Positions 25,321-34,233 of a stretch of 64,000 bases of DNA are shown in pieces. A program made the translations under genes and the position numbers. Every line of letters starts with the position of its first letter. The stretch's first letter is position 1. This DNA comes from Nocardioidaceae bacterium (GTDB lineage: Bacteria; Actinomycetota; Actinomycetes; Propionibacteriales; Nocardioidaceae). The stretch is from assembly GCA_030447865.1 (NCBI GenBank), contig JAUJOD010000001.1, positions 1,102,909 to 1,166,908 of the forward strand. The letters run 5' to 3'. The notes beneath the pieces are model-generated. The model was not told where the DNA came from, made no database searches, and saw nothing but the letters and a program-made list of their open reading frames with translations.

Positions 25321-26676
25321 TCACGCGTTGGCGTCTGAGCGGGCGGCCGCGAGGGCCGCGCGCAGCAGCGCCTCTCGTTGCACGATCCTGGCCCGTGCGC
25401 TGCCGCGCTGCTGACCAAGCTCGATCTCGGCCAGCTCGATCGCGAGCCAGCCGTTCCAGTCCACAGCGACCACGCCACGGTCGGCCAGGAACCTCACCAC
25501 GGCGTCGGGATCCCTTTCTGGCGCCAGGGGAACGTTCGGCACGTCCTCGAGCATCGAGGCAACCGTCTCTCGGGCATCGTGCTTGTTGGTGCCGATGACC
25601 CCCGTCGGTCCGCGCTTGATCCACCCGGCGACATACAGCCCCGGCTCTGGTCCACCGGGGCCGAGCACCCTGCCGGCGTCGTTGGGCACGGTTCCGGTTC
25701 GTTCGTCAAAGGGGAGCCCGGGTATGGGCAGCCCGCGATAGCCGACGGAACGCAACACCATCTGCGCGTCGATCGTCGACATCGCGCCGGTGCCTACCGC
25801 GTTGCCGGACTCATCGAGCTGAGTGCTCTCCACCCGAAGTCCCGTCACCCGCTCGTTGCCCAGCACCTCCACAGGTCGCAGCCAGAACCGCAGGTGCAGC
25901 CGACGTGGCCGGCCGCTGGGGCGACGCTCCGCCCACCCGCGCAGCACCTCGAGGTTTCGCCGAGCTGCCGGCTGAGTGGCCAGCAGTTGCTCGCTGACCG
26001 GGTCGAGCTCGAGATCGGCCGCGTCGACAAGCACGTCGGCGTTGGCGATCTCACCGAGCTCGCGGAGCTCCCTGGTCGTGAACTTGGCTTGCACTGGCCC
26101 CCGGCGCCCCACCATGTGGATGTCGGTGACGTGGCTGCGGTCGAGCACGTCAAGCACGTGGTCGGGCATGTCGGTTGACCGCAGGTCGTCAGCGGTCTTC
26201 GCGAGCAGCCGGACGACGTCGACGGCCACGTTGCCCATACCGACCACGGCGACACTTCGGGCGTCAACGGTGAAGGCGTCGATCGGGGCGTCCGGGTGGC
26301 CGTTGTACCAGGCGACGAAGTCGGTGGCGGAGAAGCTGCCCGGCAGGTCCTCACCGGGTACGCCGAGCCGCCGGTCGACGGCGGCTCCGCTGGCGACCAG
26401 GATCGCGTCGTAGTAGGTGCGCAGCTCGGCCAGGGTGATGTCGGCCCCGACGTCGACGTTGCCGAGAAACCGTACGTCGGGGTGCTCGAGCACCCCGGTC
26501 AGCGCCGCGCTGATCGACCTGATCTTCGGGTGGTCGGGCGCCACGCCGTACCTGACCAGCCCGAACGGCGACGGCAGCCGGTCGAACACGTCGACGGTGG
26601 CGTCGCCCCGGCGGGTCAACGCCTCGACCGCATACACACCCGCGGGCCCGGACCCGACGATGGCTACTCGAAGCAC
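25321..26676 (-). CDS. fprA: Ferredoxin/adrenodoxin-type NADP reductase (FprA-like)
   Basis: A 451-residue FAD flavoprotein of the adrenodoxin-reductase class. It begins RVAIVGSGPAGVYAVEAL (FAD Rossmann), has YDAILVASGA, the NADP-binding VVGMGNVAVDVVRLL, and the C-terminal GLYVAGWIKRGPTGVIGTNK that closes the FAD site. Such enzymes pass electrons from NADPH to ferredoxins or mycoredoxins, for example for cytochrome P450s. GTG start with AAGGTGG upstream. The tail (about 30 residues after LAIELAEIELGQQR) matches the FprA C-terminal helix. No ferredoxin gene is adjacent. Confidence 0.9.
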   Translation of the reverse strand: MLRVAIVGSGPAGVYAVEALTRRGDATVDVFDRLPSPFGLVRYGVAPDHPKIRSISAALTGVLEHPDVRFLGNVDVGADITLAELRTYYDAILVASGAAVDRRLGVPGEDLPGSFSATDFVAWYNGHPDAPIDAFTVDARSVAVVGMGNVAVDVVRLLAKTADDLRSTDMPDHVLDVLDRSHVTDIHMVGRRGPVQAKFTTRELRELGEIANADVLVDAADLELDPVSEQLLATQPAARRNLEVLRGWAERRPSGRPRRLHLRFWLRPVEVLGNERVTGLRVESTQLDESGNAVGTGAMSTIDAQMVLRSVGYRGLPIPGLPFDERTGTVPNDAGRVLGPGGPEPGLYVAGWIKRGPTGVIGTNKHDARETVASMLEDVPNVPLAPERDPDAVVRFLADRGVVAVDWNGWLAIELAEIELGQQRGSARARIVQREALLRAALAAARSDANA

Positions 26677-26775
26677 GACACCACCTTGTCATGCCCGCGC
26701 AGCCCGTCGAGTCGCTAGCGGTCCTCGGTGCCGGCCTGAGTCACGATCAGGGCCCAGTTGTCGGCCGGGCGCCGG

Positions 26776-28857
26776 TCAGCGACCGACGGCCTCGTCGTCA
26801 ATGCGGTAGGTGGCGATCACGCTGGGACGCGGGAACCGGTCGGTATGGGGCCAGGTGCTGCTTGGGTTCTCAAACGTCGCGTTGTCCGTCTCCCCGGGGT
26901 GCTGCACGGCATTGAACAGCGTGAGCTGGTCGGCGGAGATCAGTGGACCCGAGCATTCGGCACCGATCGGCACGGTGAGGAACTGCAGAACCTGACCGCG
27001 GTTGGCACCCTGGGTGGGCACAACGAACATGCCGTCGTTGGACCCCAGCTCGTTGCCGTCGGTGGAGATCCACAGGTTGCCCTCGCGGTCGAACTCCACG
27101 TTGTCCGGACACGAGATCGGGCTGACCCGGTCCTTCGGGTAGCCACCAAAGTACGTTTCCGAAGCCTCGGGGTCACCACAGACCAAGAACAGCAGCCAGC
27201 GGAACGCGCGGGCAGCGGCGTCATTGTTGACCTCTGTTATCTCCATGACGTAGCCGTTGCGGTTGCCGCTTTCTCTGGTCAGTGGGGCGCCCAGTGAGGC
27301 ACGCACGTGACTTGAGGCCAACGGGTTCGCCTCATTGGTCGGGTACGTCGAGCCGCGGGAGTCGTTGTTGGTCAGCGCACAGTAGATCCGGCCGTTGACC
27401 GGGTTGCGCTGGATGTCCTCGGGACGGTCCATGCGGGTCGCACCGGTCGTGTCCGCGGCGAGCCGAGTGTTGATCAAGACGTCTCGCACCGACATGCCCT
27501 GAACGAAGGACTCGGTGTCCGAGGTCAGCGGGATCCACTCACCGGTTCCGTCGTACTGCCCGTCTTCGGTGCCGTCACCGGTGAACTTCGCCACGTACAA
27601 GGTGCCGGAGTCCAGCAGTCGCATGTTGTGCCGCTTGGCGCGGGCGCCGGTACCCGTCCAGAACCGACGGGTGGACACGAACTTGTAGATGTAGTCACCG
27701 CTCTCGTCGTCGCCCAGGTATGCGACGACCCGACCGTCCTCACTGATCGAGATGTCAGCTCCCTCGTGCTTCATCCGGCCGAGCATCGTGCGCTTGCGCG
27801 GTGTCGAAGCGGGGTCGTACGGGTCCAGTTCGACGATCCAGCCAAAGCGGAACGGCTCGTGCGGCTCGGTCGATAGGTCGAAGCGGCTGTCCACCTCGCT
27901 CCAACCCCGGCTGTCGGAGCCGGTGATGCCGTAGCGGGCGTAGCTCTTCGAGTAGCGCGAGTCGAGCTCACCGGACTTGTCGAAGTACTGGTTGAAGTTC
28001 TCCTCACCGCTGAGCACGGTGCCCCAGGGGGTCATGCCGCCGGCGCAGTTGTTGAGCGAGCCCAGGACCTGTGTGCCGGTCGGGTCGTCGGAGGTCTTGA
28101 GACGGTCGTCGCCGGCGGCCGGACCCGTCAGTTCCATGGGTGTCGTGACCGTGATGCGCCGGTTGTGGGTGGTGTGCTCCGGGCGGACGCGGATCCACGA
28201 CCCGACGGCCGCAGCGCGGCCCTTGCGCCTGATCTCGACGACCGACATCCCGTGCGCCTGCATCGAGATGCGCTTCATCTTCGCGCTCGACATGCTGTTC
28301 GCCGGGTACATGAGGTATTCGTCGGTGTACTCGTGGTTGACCACGAGCAAGGAGTGATCGTTGGAGCCTCCCAGGGGGAGAACAGCGACGTAGTCGCAGT
28401 TGTAGCCGAACTGCTCTGCCTGCGCCGCGGGGGTTTGGTCGTAAACGTCGAAGTGTGGGGCCTTGGCGGTGACCCGGTCGCCCCACCGGGCGACGACGTC
28501 GTAGTCGTAGCCGGAGGGCACGACGACGTTGTCGCGTCTGTTGGGTGGCACCGGCTCGAACGTGATTGCGCCGAAGCGGTCAACCGGGTCCGCGTCAGCC
28601 CCTTGCGGGCGGATCGCCGCCGCGGCCGGTGACGGCAGCACGCTCCCCAGGGCCGTCGCCGTGGCCGCTCCCATGGCGCCCTTCAGAAGCGTGCGGCGGG
28701 CGACAGCAGCGCGCAGGACGTCTTGGATGTGCTCGTTACCAGAGGTGTTGGGCTCTGGGTGGTCGCAGGCGTTGCCGCACCTGAACTTGCAGGTCAAAGC
28801 GCTGCGACTGCCATGGGGACCGGTGGTGGTGACCAGTGGAAGGAGGCGAGGGGGCAT
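26776..28857 (-). CDS. phoX: PhoX-type alkaline phosphatase
   Basis: A 693-residue PhoX-family protein, a secreted Ca2+/Fe-dependent alkaline phosphatase that releases phosphate from esters. The N-terminus has CKFRCGNACDHPEPN, then a Tat motif ARRTLLKG (RR at 54-55) followed by a hydrophobic stretch and Ala-rich cleavage region. Family motifs include SLLVVNHEYTDE, GTQVLGSLNNCAGGMTPWGT, LSGEENFNQYF and the C-terminal SCPDNVEFDREGNLWISTDG. The Tat signal lies late because about 50 residues precede it. A weak Pho-box-like pair lies upstream. It would be induced under phosphate limitation if that box works. Confidence 0.9.
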   Translation of the reverse strand: MPPRLLPLVTTTGPHGSRSALTCKFRCGNACDHPEPNTSGNEHIQDVLRAAVARRTLLKGAMGAATATALGSVLPSPAAAAIRPQGADADPVDRFGAITFEPVPPNRRDNVVVPSGYDYDVVARWGDRVTAKAPHFDVYDQTPAAQAEQFGYNCDYVAVLPLGGSNDHSLLVVNHEYTDEYLMYPANSMSSAKMKRISMQAHGMSVVEIRRKGRAAAVGSWIRVRPEHTTHNRRITVTTPMELTGPAAGDDRLKTSDDPTGTQVLGSLNNCAGGMTPWGTVLSGEENFNQYFDKSGELDSRYSKSYARYGITGSDSRGWSEVDSRFDLSTEPHEPFRFGWIVELDPYDPASTPRKRTMLGRMKHEGADISISEDGRVVAYLGDDESGDYIYKFVSTRRFWTGTGARAKRHNMRLLDSGTLYVAKFTGDGTEDGQYDGTGEWIPLTSDTESFVQGMSVRDVLINTRLAADTTGATRMDRPEDIQRNPVNGRIYCALTNNDSRGSTYPTNEANPLASSHVRASLGAPLTRESGNRNGYVMEITEVNNDAAARAFRWLLFLVCGDPEASETYFGGYPKDRVSPISCPDNVEFDREGNLWISTDGNELGSNDGMFVVPTQGANRGQVLQFLTVPIGAECSGPLISADQLTLFNAVQHPGETDNATFENPSSTWPHTDRFPRPSVIATYRIDDEAVGR

Positions 28858-28983
28858 CAGGCGGCTCCGATAAGAGTGCGGTAGCTGACGGCGATGACGT
28901 TAGGTCAAGCACGGCCCGCGCCGGATGACTGGCAGTTGAACAGACGCCGTACGTTTCGGTAAGCCGTCGGGTCCGATAGTTCG

Positions 28984-30186
28984 TTAGGGCCGGCGCGGTG
29001 GCCGGCGCAGGTACATGTTCGCCACCTTCGACGCGACCTTGCTCTTGTCCGCGGACTCCAGCACCGAGAACCGCGCCTTGAAGGTCAAGGCCCGGGCCGA
29101 ACTGGCCACCTTGGTGGCCGTCGACGCGTTGCCCTTGGCGCGTTGGGCGCGCTTCAACCCATTCTGGGCATAGTGCTCCATCATCACGCTCAGAGCGGTC
29201 ACGGCTGCGTCCGCAACGGCGGCGTCATAGAAGTGCTCTGGCACCGGGTCGACTGGATCACTCACCGCCTCGACGAGCTCCCGCGGGTCGCCCACGACGT
29301 GGTACGGGCGCTCCTTCAGGGCGTCGGCCAACTCGGCGGCCCGCTTCCTGATCCATACGAGGTCCTGTTCCGGAATTCGGATCGGTGGACCGCTTCGCTG
29401 GCGCAGCGCGGGCCGGACCACCTCCCTCATCAGATAGAGGTACTGACGATCGTCCAGCCGTCCGGCGAGGAGGGAATTCAGTCGGCGGAGCAGCTCGGCT
29501 TCGGCGGCCCCTACCGACGTGTTGATCGGCTGTTCAGGAAGCGTCAACGAACCGGGTTCAAGGCCGATCGACTCGGTGAACCTTTCAGCGAGGAGACCGG
29601 CGGGTGCCCCGGGGGGAGGCACCACCACGATGTGTACTCGCTCAGGGGGGACCACCGACGTCCAGGCCTGCAGGATGCGGTCGAGGTCGAACCGAAGCCA
29701 GAATCGGACTCCGGCAGTGGCGGCTCCTGATGCGGGCTCACGGACGGCCGTGAGGAACTCCGAGAGTGTCCAGGTGCGTGACATCGCAAGTTCCTGCTGC
29801 CACATGGACCGGATGGTGCGCTCAAGATCTCGCACGGTCACGACGACATGCAGTTGCGCCGGGCTGAAGTCGCGCACCATCCGCCGGATGTTCCGGGGCC
29901 GGGCGTGGACCAGGAACTCCTCGGAGATGACGATCTTGTCGCCCTCCCATTTGCGCACGGTGTCGACAAGGCTCTTCCACGCACCCGGGACGCGTGCCTG
30001 ATTGACCCCTCGCAGGCGGCGACCCAGCAGGTCCCATGCAGCCTGCCGCTGTGCGTCCTTCGGCGTACCGGGGAACAGGACGCCTTGCCTGGACAGGTCT
30101 TCCTGGCTCACCCGCAAGGCATCCTGCAGGTAGGTCGTCCCCGACTTGGGGAGACCGATGTGCAGGTATATCTCGCGAGTGGACAC
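28984..30186 (-). CDS. Sulfotransferase-like protein
   Basis: A 400-residue protein of the P-loop sulfotransferase superfamily. YLHIGLPKSGTTYLQDAL near the N-terminus is the 5'-phosphosulfate-binding loop of PAPS enzymes; VTVRDLERTIRSMWQQEL corresponds to the 3'-phosphate-binding region (Arg/Ser). I start at GTG 30186 behind AGGAGG; the longer open frame would add an unrelated hydrophobic tail. The C-terminal helical, basic extension (about 350-400) is not part of the core fold. It probably sulfates a polysaccharide, lipid or peptide; the acceptor is unknown. Confidence 0.78.
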   Translation of the reverse strand: MSTREIYLHIGLPKSGTTYLQDALRVSQEDLSRQGVLFPGTPKDAQRQAAWDLLGRRLRGVNQARVPGAWKSLVDTVRKWEGDKIVISEEFLVHARPRNIRRMVRDFSPAQLHVVVTVRDLERTIRSMWQQELAMSRTWTLSEFLTAVREPASGAATAGVRFWLRFDLDRILQAWTSVVPPERVHIVVVPPPGAPAGLLAERFTESIGLEPGSLTLPEQPINTSVGAAEAELLRRLNSLLAGRLDDRQYLYLMREVVRPALRQRSGPPIRIPEQDLVWIRKRAAELADALKERPYHVVGDPRELVEAVSDPVDPVPEHFYDAAVADAAVTALSVMMEHYAQNGLKRAQRAKGNASTATKVASSARALTFKARFSVLESADKSKVASKVANMYLRRPPRRP

Positions 30187-30400
30187 CACTACCTCCTGAG
30201 GCAGGATAACCGCGAGGACTGTTAAGAGCAGCGCACCCCGTCCTAAGTCAGCGGGGTGTCGACAAACTCTCGCATTGCCAGTGCCCCGGCAGCGCTCGGT
30301 CATCGCCGCCGTGGCCTGCCCTCTTCTCTGAACGGAAGCCGCCGCGCCCTCCGAAACGGCCAGGGGGGCGGCGGTGGCTGAGGGGGTCCCCTCGCTAGGT

Positions 30401-30428
30401 GAAACGAATGGCCGGGGCGGCGCGTCGT
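30401..30428 (+). promoter_or_regulatory. Candidate ECF-type promoter
   Basis: GAAAC (30401-30405) and CGTCGT (30423-30428) are spaced by 17 bases, the pattern recognised by many ECF sigma factors (-35 GGAAC-like, -10 CGTC). It lies 40 bases before the sigma gene, suggesting autoregulation. Inference from consensus only. Confidence 0.4.
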
Positions 30429-30467
30429 ATTCATATGCGTATGGCTCGGACTGAAGAGGCGGTGGTC

Positions 30468-30947
30468 ATGGCCCAATGCCTGGAGCAGTTCGTAGCCGCG
30501 CATGGCCGCGAGTTGCTGAGTCTGGCCTACCTAATTTCCGGCAACACCGACCGTGCACACGACGCGACTCAATCCGTCATCCTCAGACTCACTGAGCGGG
30601 GCTTGGATGGACTCGAGAACCCGTTGGCTTACGCCCGCCGAGCTGTCGCGAACGAGATCTGTGACGGCTACAGGCGCGAGGCCAGTCGGAACCGTGTCAT
30701 CACACGACTCATGGAGATCGAGGTTCCTCCAGACCCCGAAACCTTGACGACCAACGCGATCGTCGTGCGCGAGGCCCTGGCAACCCTTCCCGTCCGGCAA
30801 CGGACAGCCATTGTCATGCGCTTTTACGGCGACAGCAACGACCGCGAGATCGCTGAGACACTTGGCTGCGCCACGGTGACAGTCCGGGTCCTGATATCTC
30901 GAGCAATGAAGAAGATGCGACTGACGATGGGACAAACCGGTGCCTGA
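30468..30947 (+). CDS. ECF sigma factor (sigma-70 family)
   Basis: A 159-residue sigma factor. Region 2 spans LISGNTDRAHDATQSVIL to the YARRAVANEICDGYRRE helix; region 4 is LPVRQRTAIVMRFYGDSNDREIAETLGCATVTVRVLISRA, a standard HTH. I start at ATG 30468 because GAGGCGG precedes it; the longer frame from 30399 covers the candidate promoter. Its TGA overlaps the GTG of the next gene by eight bases, so the two are coupled, as usual for sigma/anti-sigma pairs. Confidence 0.88.
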   Translation: MAQCLEQFVAAHGRELLSLAYLISGNTDRAHDATQSVILRLTERGLDGLENPLAYARRAVANEICDGYRREASRNRVITRLMEIEVPPDPETLTTNAIVVREALATLPVRQRTAIVMRFYGDSNDREIAETLGCATVTVRVLISRAMKKMRLTMGQTGA

Positions 30948-31854
30948 CACAATGCCTCAGCGACCTCACCAGGAGGCTCTCCTACGGGCTGCACTTACCG
31001 AGATCGCCGGCCATCCAGCACACGATCTCGAGGACAGCGACCTGGCGTCGCAACCAACGCCCGAAGACGGCGTGCGCTGGCAGGACCAGCCAACCCGCAC
31101 CCGCTGGGCTCTGCCTGCGGCTGCAGCAACGATCCTTGCACTGGGTGCAGCAGCGTTGGTCGCGACGAACGAACAGTTCCTCGGCGGCGCCGAGGACGGT
31201 ATCGCGGCCAACGGTACGGAGCTGGCGCAGGTTGATGTGGTACCGGTTGGAGAAGGCAGCATGGTGAGGTTCGCCTCGGCGAGCGCCCAGGATTGGACCC
31301 GGAACTCCGACTGGGTCGCCGAAGTCGCGGTGACGGCAGAGCACCCAACTGCGGAGGTCCATGGCACTGAGGAGGGCGAGGGTTTGGTGGTGACTCGCGA
31401 GGTGGAACTAACCGTGCAACGTGTGTTGTGGCAGCGCACCGCGCCTGCGCATGAGCTCCCTCGCCAGCTTTCTCTTTGGGCGGCGGGGTGGACCAAGTCT
31501 GCAGAGAGCAGCTCAACACTGACCCCTCTCGCGTTCGAGGGCGAGCCACGGTTGGAGATTGGGCACAGATACGTTGTCGCATTGGTTTGGGTGCCTCGGG
31601 CATGCAGTTCTGGAGATGGAGCTGAGCCGGCGCACTGGTCGGCACTTGGCTCAGGGGCCGTCATTCCCTTCGATGAGGGGAAACTGGGCTATGGCGAAAG
31701 CGAAGGGCGCACAGTCGCAGGTGATGAAGACCAGGCACAGCCTCGAACGCTGGAGCGAGAACTGCTCGGCCGAGACGCTGCGGCCTTGATTGAGGAGTTG
31801 GCATCCGCGCCCGCGAAGCCGCGGTCAGACGTCTTCCCAACAGCTAGCTGCTGA
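30940..31854 (+). CDS. Single-pass membrane partner of the sigma factor
   Basis: A 304-residue protein with a 55-residue cytoplasmic N-terminus, one membrane helix (WALPAAAATILALGAAALVA) and an outside domain of about 230 residues. The position after the ECF gene and coupling by an eight-base overlap suggest an anti-sigma role. The zinc anti-sigma motif (HxxxCxxC) is absent, so it would have to bind sigma by another fold. The outside domain (VRFASASAQDWTRNSDWVAE onward) has no family I recognise and ends in a lone Cys. It could sense envelope stress. Confidence 0.6.
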   Translation: MPDTMPQRPHQEALLRAALTEIAGHPAHDLEDSDLASQPTPEDGVRWQDQPTRTRWALPAAAATILALGAAALVATNEQFLGGAEDGIAANGTELAQVDVVPVGEGSMVRFASASAQDWTRNSDWVAEVAVTAEHPTAEVHGTEEGEGLVVTREVELTVQRVLWQRTAPAHELPRQLSLWAAGWTKSAESSSTLTPLAFEGEPRLEIGHRYVVALVWVPRACSSGDGAEPAHWSALGSGAVIPFDEGKLGYGESEGRTVAGDEDQAQPRTLERELLGRDAAALIEELASAPAKPRSDVFPTASC

Positions 31855-31931
31855 GACGTGTTCTGCGCGCTGTCAGGCCAACGAGCACGCCGATAGGCAT
31901 CTCGGCCGACTAACAGCCGAGGTCAGGCGGG

Positions 31932-32004
31932 TGCCCCCGGCAGGATTCGAACCTGCGGCACACGGTTTAGGAAACCGTTGCTCTATCCCCTGAGCTACGG
32001 GGGC
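31932..32004 (-). tRNA. tRNA-Arg (anticodon CCT)
   Basis: On the minus strand the cloverleaf is complete. The acceptor GCCCCCG pairs with CGGGGGC, the D arm is GCTC/GAGC, the anticodon stem ACGGT/ACCGT holds loop TTCCTAA with anticodon CCT, and the T arm GCAGG/CCTGC has loop TTCGAAT. The discriminator base is A and CCA is not encoded. It reads the AGG arginine codon. No second copy of its 3' end was seen in the window, so no attachment-site pair is shown. Confidence 0.97.
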
Positions 32005-32241
32005 GGGACCTGCGGACTTGCTTTGGAAAACCGTCTGCGTGCCCGCCGGTCGCGTGGTGAGCGACAGGGTATGCCGATTTTAGAGGTCGACGGCTGCCAT
32101 CTGATGAGCACGGTCCCAGCTCCCGCCTCAGCATGGCCGGCAATCGAACAACGCAACAGACCGTCTGATTTCCTTGCGCCGAGTGGGAACCCAACCGTGG
32201 GATTGAGTGATCGTACTGTCGTCGGGATTGGAGGCAGCCTC

Positions 32242-32433
32242 GTGGACTTCGACGAGTTCGTGGTCGCTCGGCGCGCTAGGCTGGTACGCATTGCGGCGCT
32301 GATGGGCTGCCATGAGGCCGATGCAGAGGACGTCGTGCAGACGGCGTTGCTTCGCTGTTATCGGCATCGGCGCAGGGTTCAGCGAGCTGAAACGCCGGAC
32401 GCGTACGTCTACAAGATCCTGGTCAGGCGCTGT
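32242..32433 (+). pseudogene. N-terminal fragment of an ECF sigma factor
   Basis: From GTG 32242, with GGAGGC ten bases upstream, the frame encodes a sigma region 2: FDEFVVARRARLVRIAALMG, EDVVQTALLRCYRHRRRV, then ETPDAYVYKILV. This resembles SigE-family ECF factors. The similarity stops at about 32425, and region 4 is missing; downstream the frame turns into Arg/Ser-rich nonsense while a different frame carries an unrelated gene. The promoter side and start look intact, so a truncated sigma could still be made. It lies 238 bases from the tRNA-Arg gene. Confidence 0.65.
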
Positions 32434-32434
32434 C

Positions 32435-33031
32435 GTGAGCGCCGACATCGCCAACCGGTACGCCAGGAAGCAGCGAGCGATGGGCGTGCAGCGTCGGCTC
32501 GAAGCCGAGGCTCTAGCAGCGATGCGCGCGGACGAGCGTGCTGCCGAGCAACGACGGCAGCGGCGGGAGGCGTACGGCGAGATCACGTCCGCTCGCCGGC
32601 AAGGCGGCAGAGATGACGACGCGACTCCCCCGGCTCAGACGGACGCCCGTCGAGGTCTCGCGGAGCGGGCCGGCACCGGCCCAGTGAACTCGGACACCGC
32701 CTCCAAGCTGCAACGCATCGTCCACTCGGGTGACGAAGCCGACAAGGCCATCATCGAGCGCGTCATGCTGGAGATCGGGTACGAGCGTGGCGCTGCCGGG
32801 TTCACTCCCAACGACGTCAGACCGTACCTGCGGATCGATGGCGTCTGGGAGGTCAACCGATACCTCGTCAGCGGGATGTACTCCACGTCGTGCAGCGAGG
32901 GGCTAGCGGAGGCCATCGACTCGACCCGTATCCACGACCCAAGAAGAGGCAACGAGGGGACGGCATGCAACCGCTACCGACTCATGGTTCAAGGGTCGTC
33001 GATACGCCCGGACCTTCTACGGACTGGATGA
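32435..33031 (+). CDS. Hypothetical protein fused onto the sigma remnant
   Basis: A 198-residue frame from GTG 32435 with steady GC-rich third positions, so probably real coding. I do not recognise it. Residues 1-60 form a very charged helix (RYARKQRAMGVQRRLEAEALAAM, many Arg/Glu), a Gly/Asp linker follows, and 90-150 contains a compact domain (KLQRIVHSGDEADKAIIERV, GAAGFTPNDVRPYLRIDG) that looks like a winged-helix. It starts exactly where the sigma homology ends, so it may have arrived by the same rearrangement and may once have been longer upstream. Confidence 0.45.
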   Translation: MSADIANRYARKQRAMGVQRRLEAEALAAMRADERAAEQRRQRREAYGEITSARRQGGRDDDATPPAQTDARRGLAERAGTGPVNSDTASKLQRIVHSGDEADKAIIERVMLEIGYERGAAGFTPNDVRPYLRIDGVWEVNRYLVSGMYSTSCSEGLAEAIDSTRIHDPRRGNEGTACNRYRLMVQGSSIRPDLLRTG

Positions 33032-33193
33032 TGGTAGGGCTGCGAGTGCAGGCCGGGGGTTCCTCGAGGTCGACCTGCTTAACTAGCACGGCGAGCGTCC
33101 GCGCGGTGGTCCCCGAGCCTGCCTGAACCGGTGCGGTGCTGTAGCGATGCACCGAAGTGAAATGAACCGGGAGGGAGGGCTCTTACTAAGGAA
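33032..33193. other. Intergenic region without recognisable gene
   Basis: Between the hypothetical gene and the end of the broken lipoprotein gene I see no coding signal and no strong hairpin. Short open frames here lack codon bias. Confidence 0.4.
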
Positions 33194-33831
33194 TTAGGGG
33201 CGTAGCAGCTCCATCATGCGTTCCCTGGTCACCGTCACGCTCGGGCGCTGAGCATCCTGGTAACCGTGCACAGTTTCGATGAACACGTAATTGGGCGTGC
33301 GCGCGGGTCGTCCATCCCCGACGTCAACCTCTTCATTGGTAAATAGCAGTAAGATGGATCCCGGAGACCACACATCAGGCGGTGGCGCATCACCGTAGTC
33401 GAGGGTGTAGCCGTCTACTGTCCCCCCAGAGCCCTAATGGTGATTACGTCGCCAGCAGTGAGGGGTCCCTTGTATACATTCGTGAGCAAAACAGTGTCTG
33501 GTTGATACACGATAGGCGTCGCATCCGGCACGGCCGTTGGAGTTGCCAGGACCGGATCAGAGTTAGTCCGCACAACCGCCCGAAAGATCGACTCGTTGTC
33601 ATCAAACCTTACGGCTTGCTCTGCACCGGCCGGGAGCGGAAACGTGTCGAGCTGCACCGCCGTAGGGCCGGAGGTACTGCTCGGCGTGGTGGGCCGGGTA
33701 TTTTCGGCAGGTGAAGAATACTGGGTGTTTTCCTGAGGCGAAGAATGCCGACTATTGGCGCAGGCGCTGAGCGTCAGAAGGGCGCAAACTAGGACAGTAG
33801 CGGCGGCTCCCCTCCAGCAGTTGCTTGTCAT
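33194..33831 (-). pseudogene. Putative lipoprotein, frameshifted
   Basis: From ATG 33831 a lipoprotein signal (VLVCALLTLSAC, lipobox LSAC) leads to a Ser/Thr/Pro linker and a beta-rich domain ending DVITIRALGG. At the C6 run 33422-33427 the frame is lost. In the next frame the protein continues naturally (VDGYTLDYGDAPPPDVWSPG, SILLLFTNEEVDVGDG) to a stop at 33194. A one-base change in the homopolymer explains this; it may be a sequencing error. Full length would be about 212 residues. Function unknown. Confidence 0.7.
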
Positions 33832-33895
33832 GACCGTATCTTTCTTCAATACAGCGCCTTGATGCCGTCACGGTCGTCCTCTTCAGGCGACCGCT

Positions 33896-34125
33896 TCACG
33901 GTGTAACGTTCATGGCTGACTGGCGCTCGGCAGCGGTCATAGAGCCACACTGGTCAGGGTGTTGCAGTCCACTCGCGTGCCCGATCTCATGAACGGCCAC
34001 TGTTTGAAATCTAAGTTCTTGTTGCCGGGATTCATGATGCCGTTCGTATTGACTGCCACCGAGTGTTGAAGTCCACAGACGCTTGGCCATGCAGGCCGCT
34101 CACTCCGAGAGTTTGGGCGGGGCAC
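33896..34125 (-). pseudogene. Matrixin-like zinc metallopeptidase remnant
   Basis: One frame gives AVNTNGIMNPGNKNLDFK and the next VAVHEIGHASGLQHPDQCGSM, containing the full zinc motif HEIGHASGLQH of matrixin/metzincin peptidases. The frame changes at about 34003-34008. The propeptide and most of the catalytic domain are missing, and no start is visible upstream. It is a fragment of a secreted peptidase gene. Its end (AMNVTP) lies 65 bases from the lipoprotein gene on the same strand. Confidence 0.7.
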
Positions 34126-34233
34126 TCACGTGGCCCTGTTTCACAAAGTTATACCAGCGACGTGTACGACGACGGCAAAGCGGCTAGTGCTCCGGGTTGA
34201 CGGCAAGCATGGCGGCAGGGAGACTCGCCCCCG

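Noticed and set aside
31932-32004. tRNA-Arg as the attachment site of a present integrative element
   Set aside because: No integrase gene and no second copy of the tRNA 3' end were seen in the window; only remnants lie nearby.
33422-33427. Programmed frameshifting at the C6 run
   Set aside because: There is no stimulatory structure or conserved pattern that I can see; a simple indel or sequencing error is the more economical explanation.
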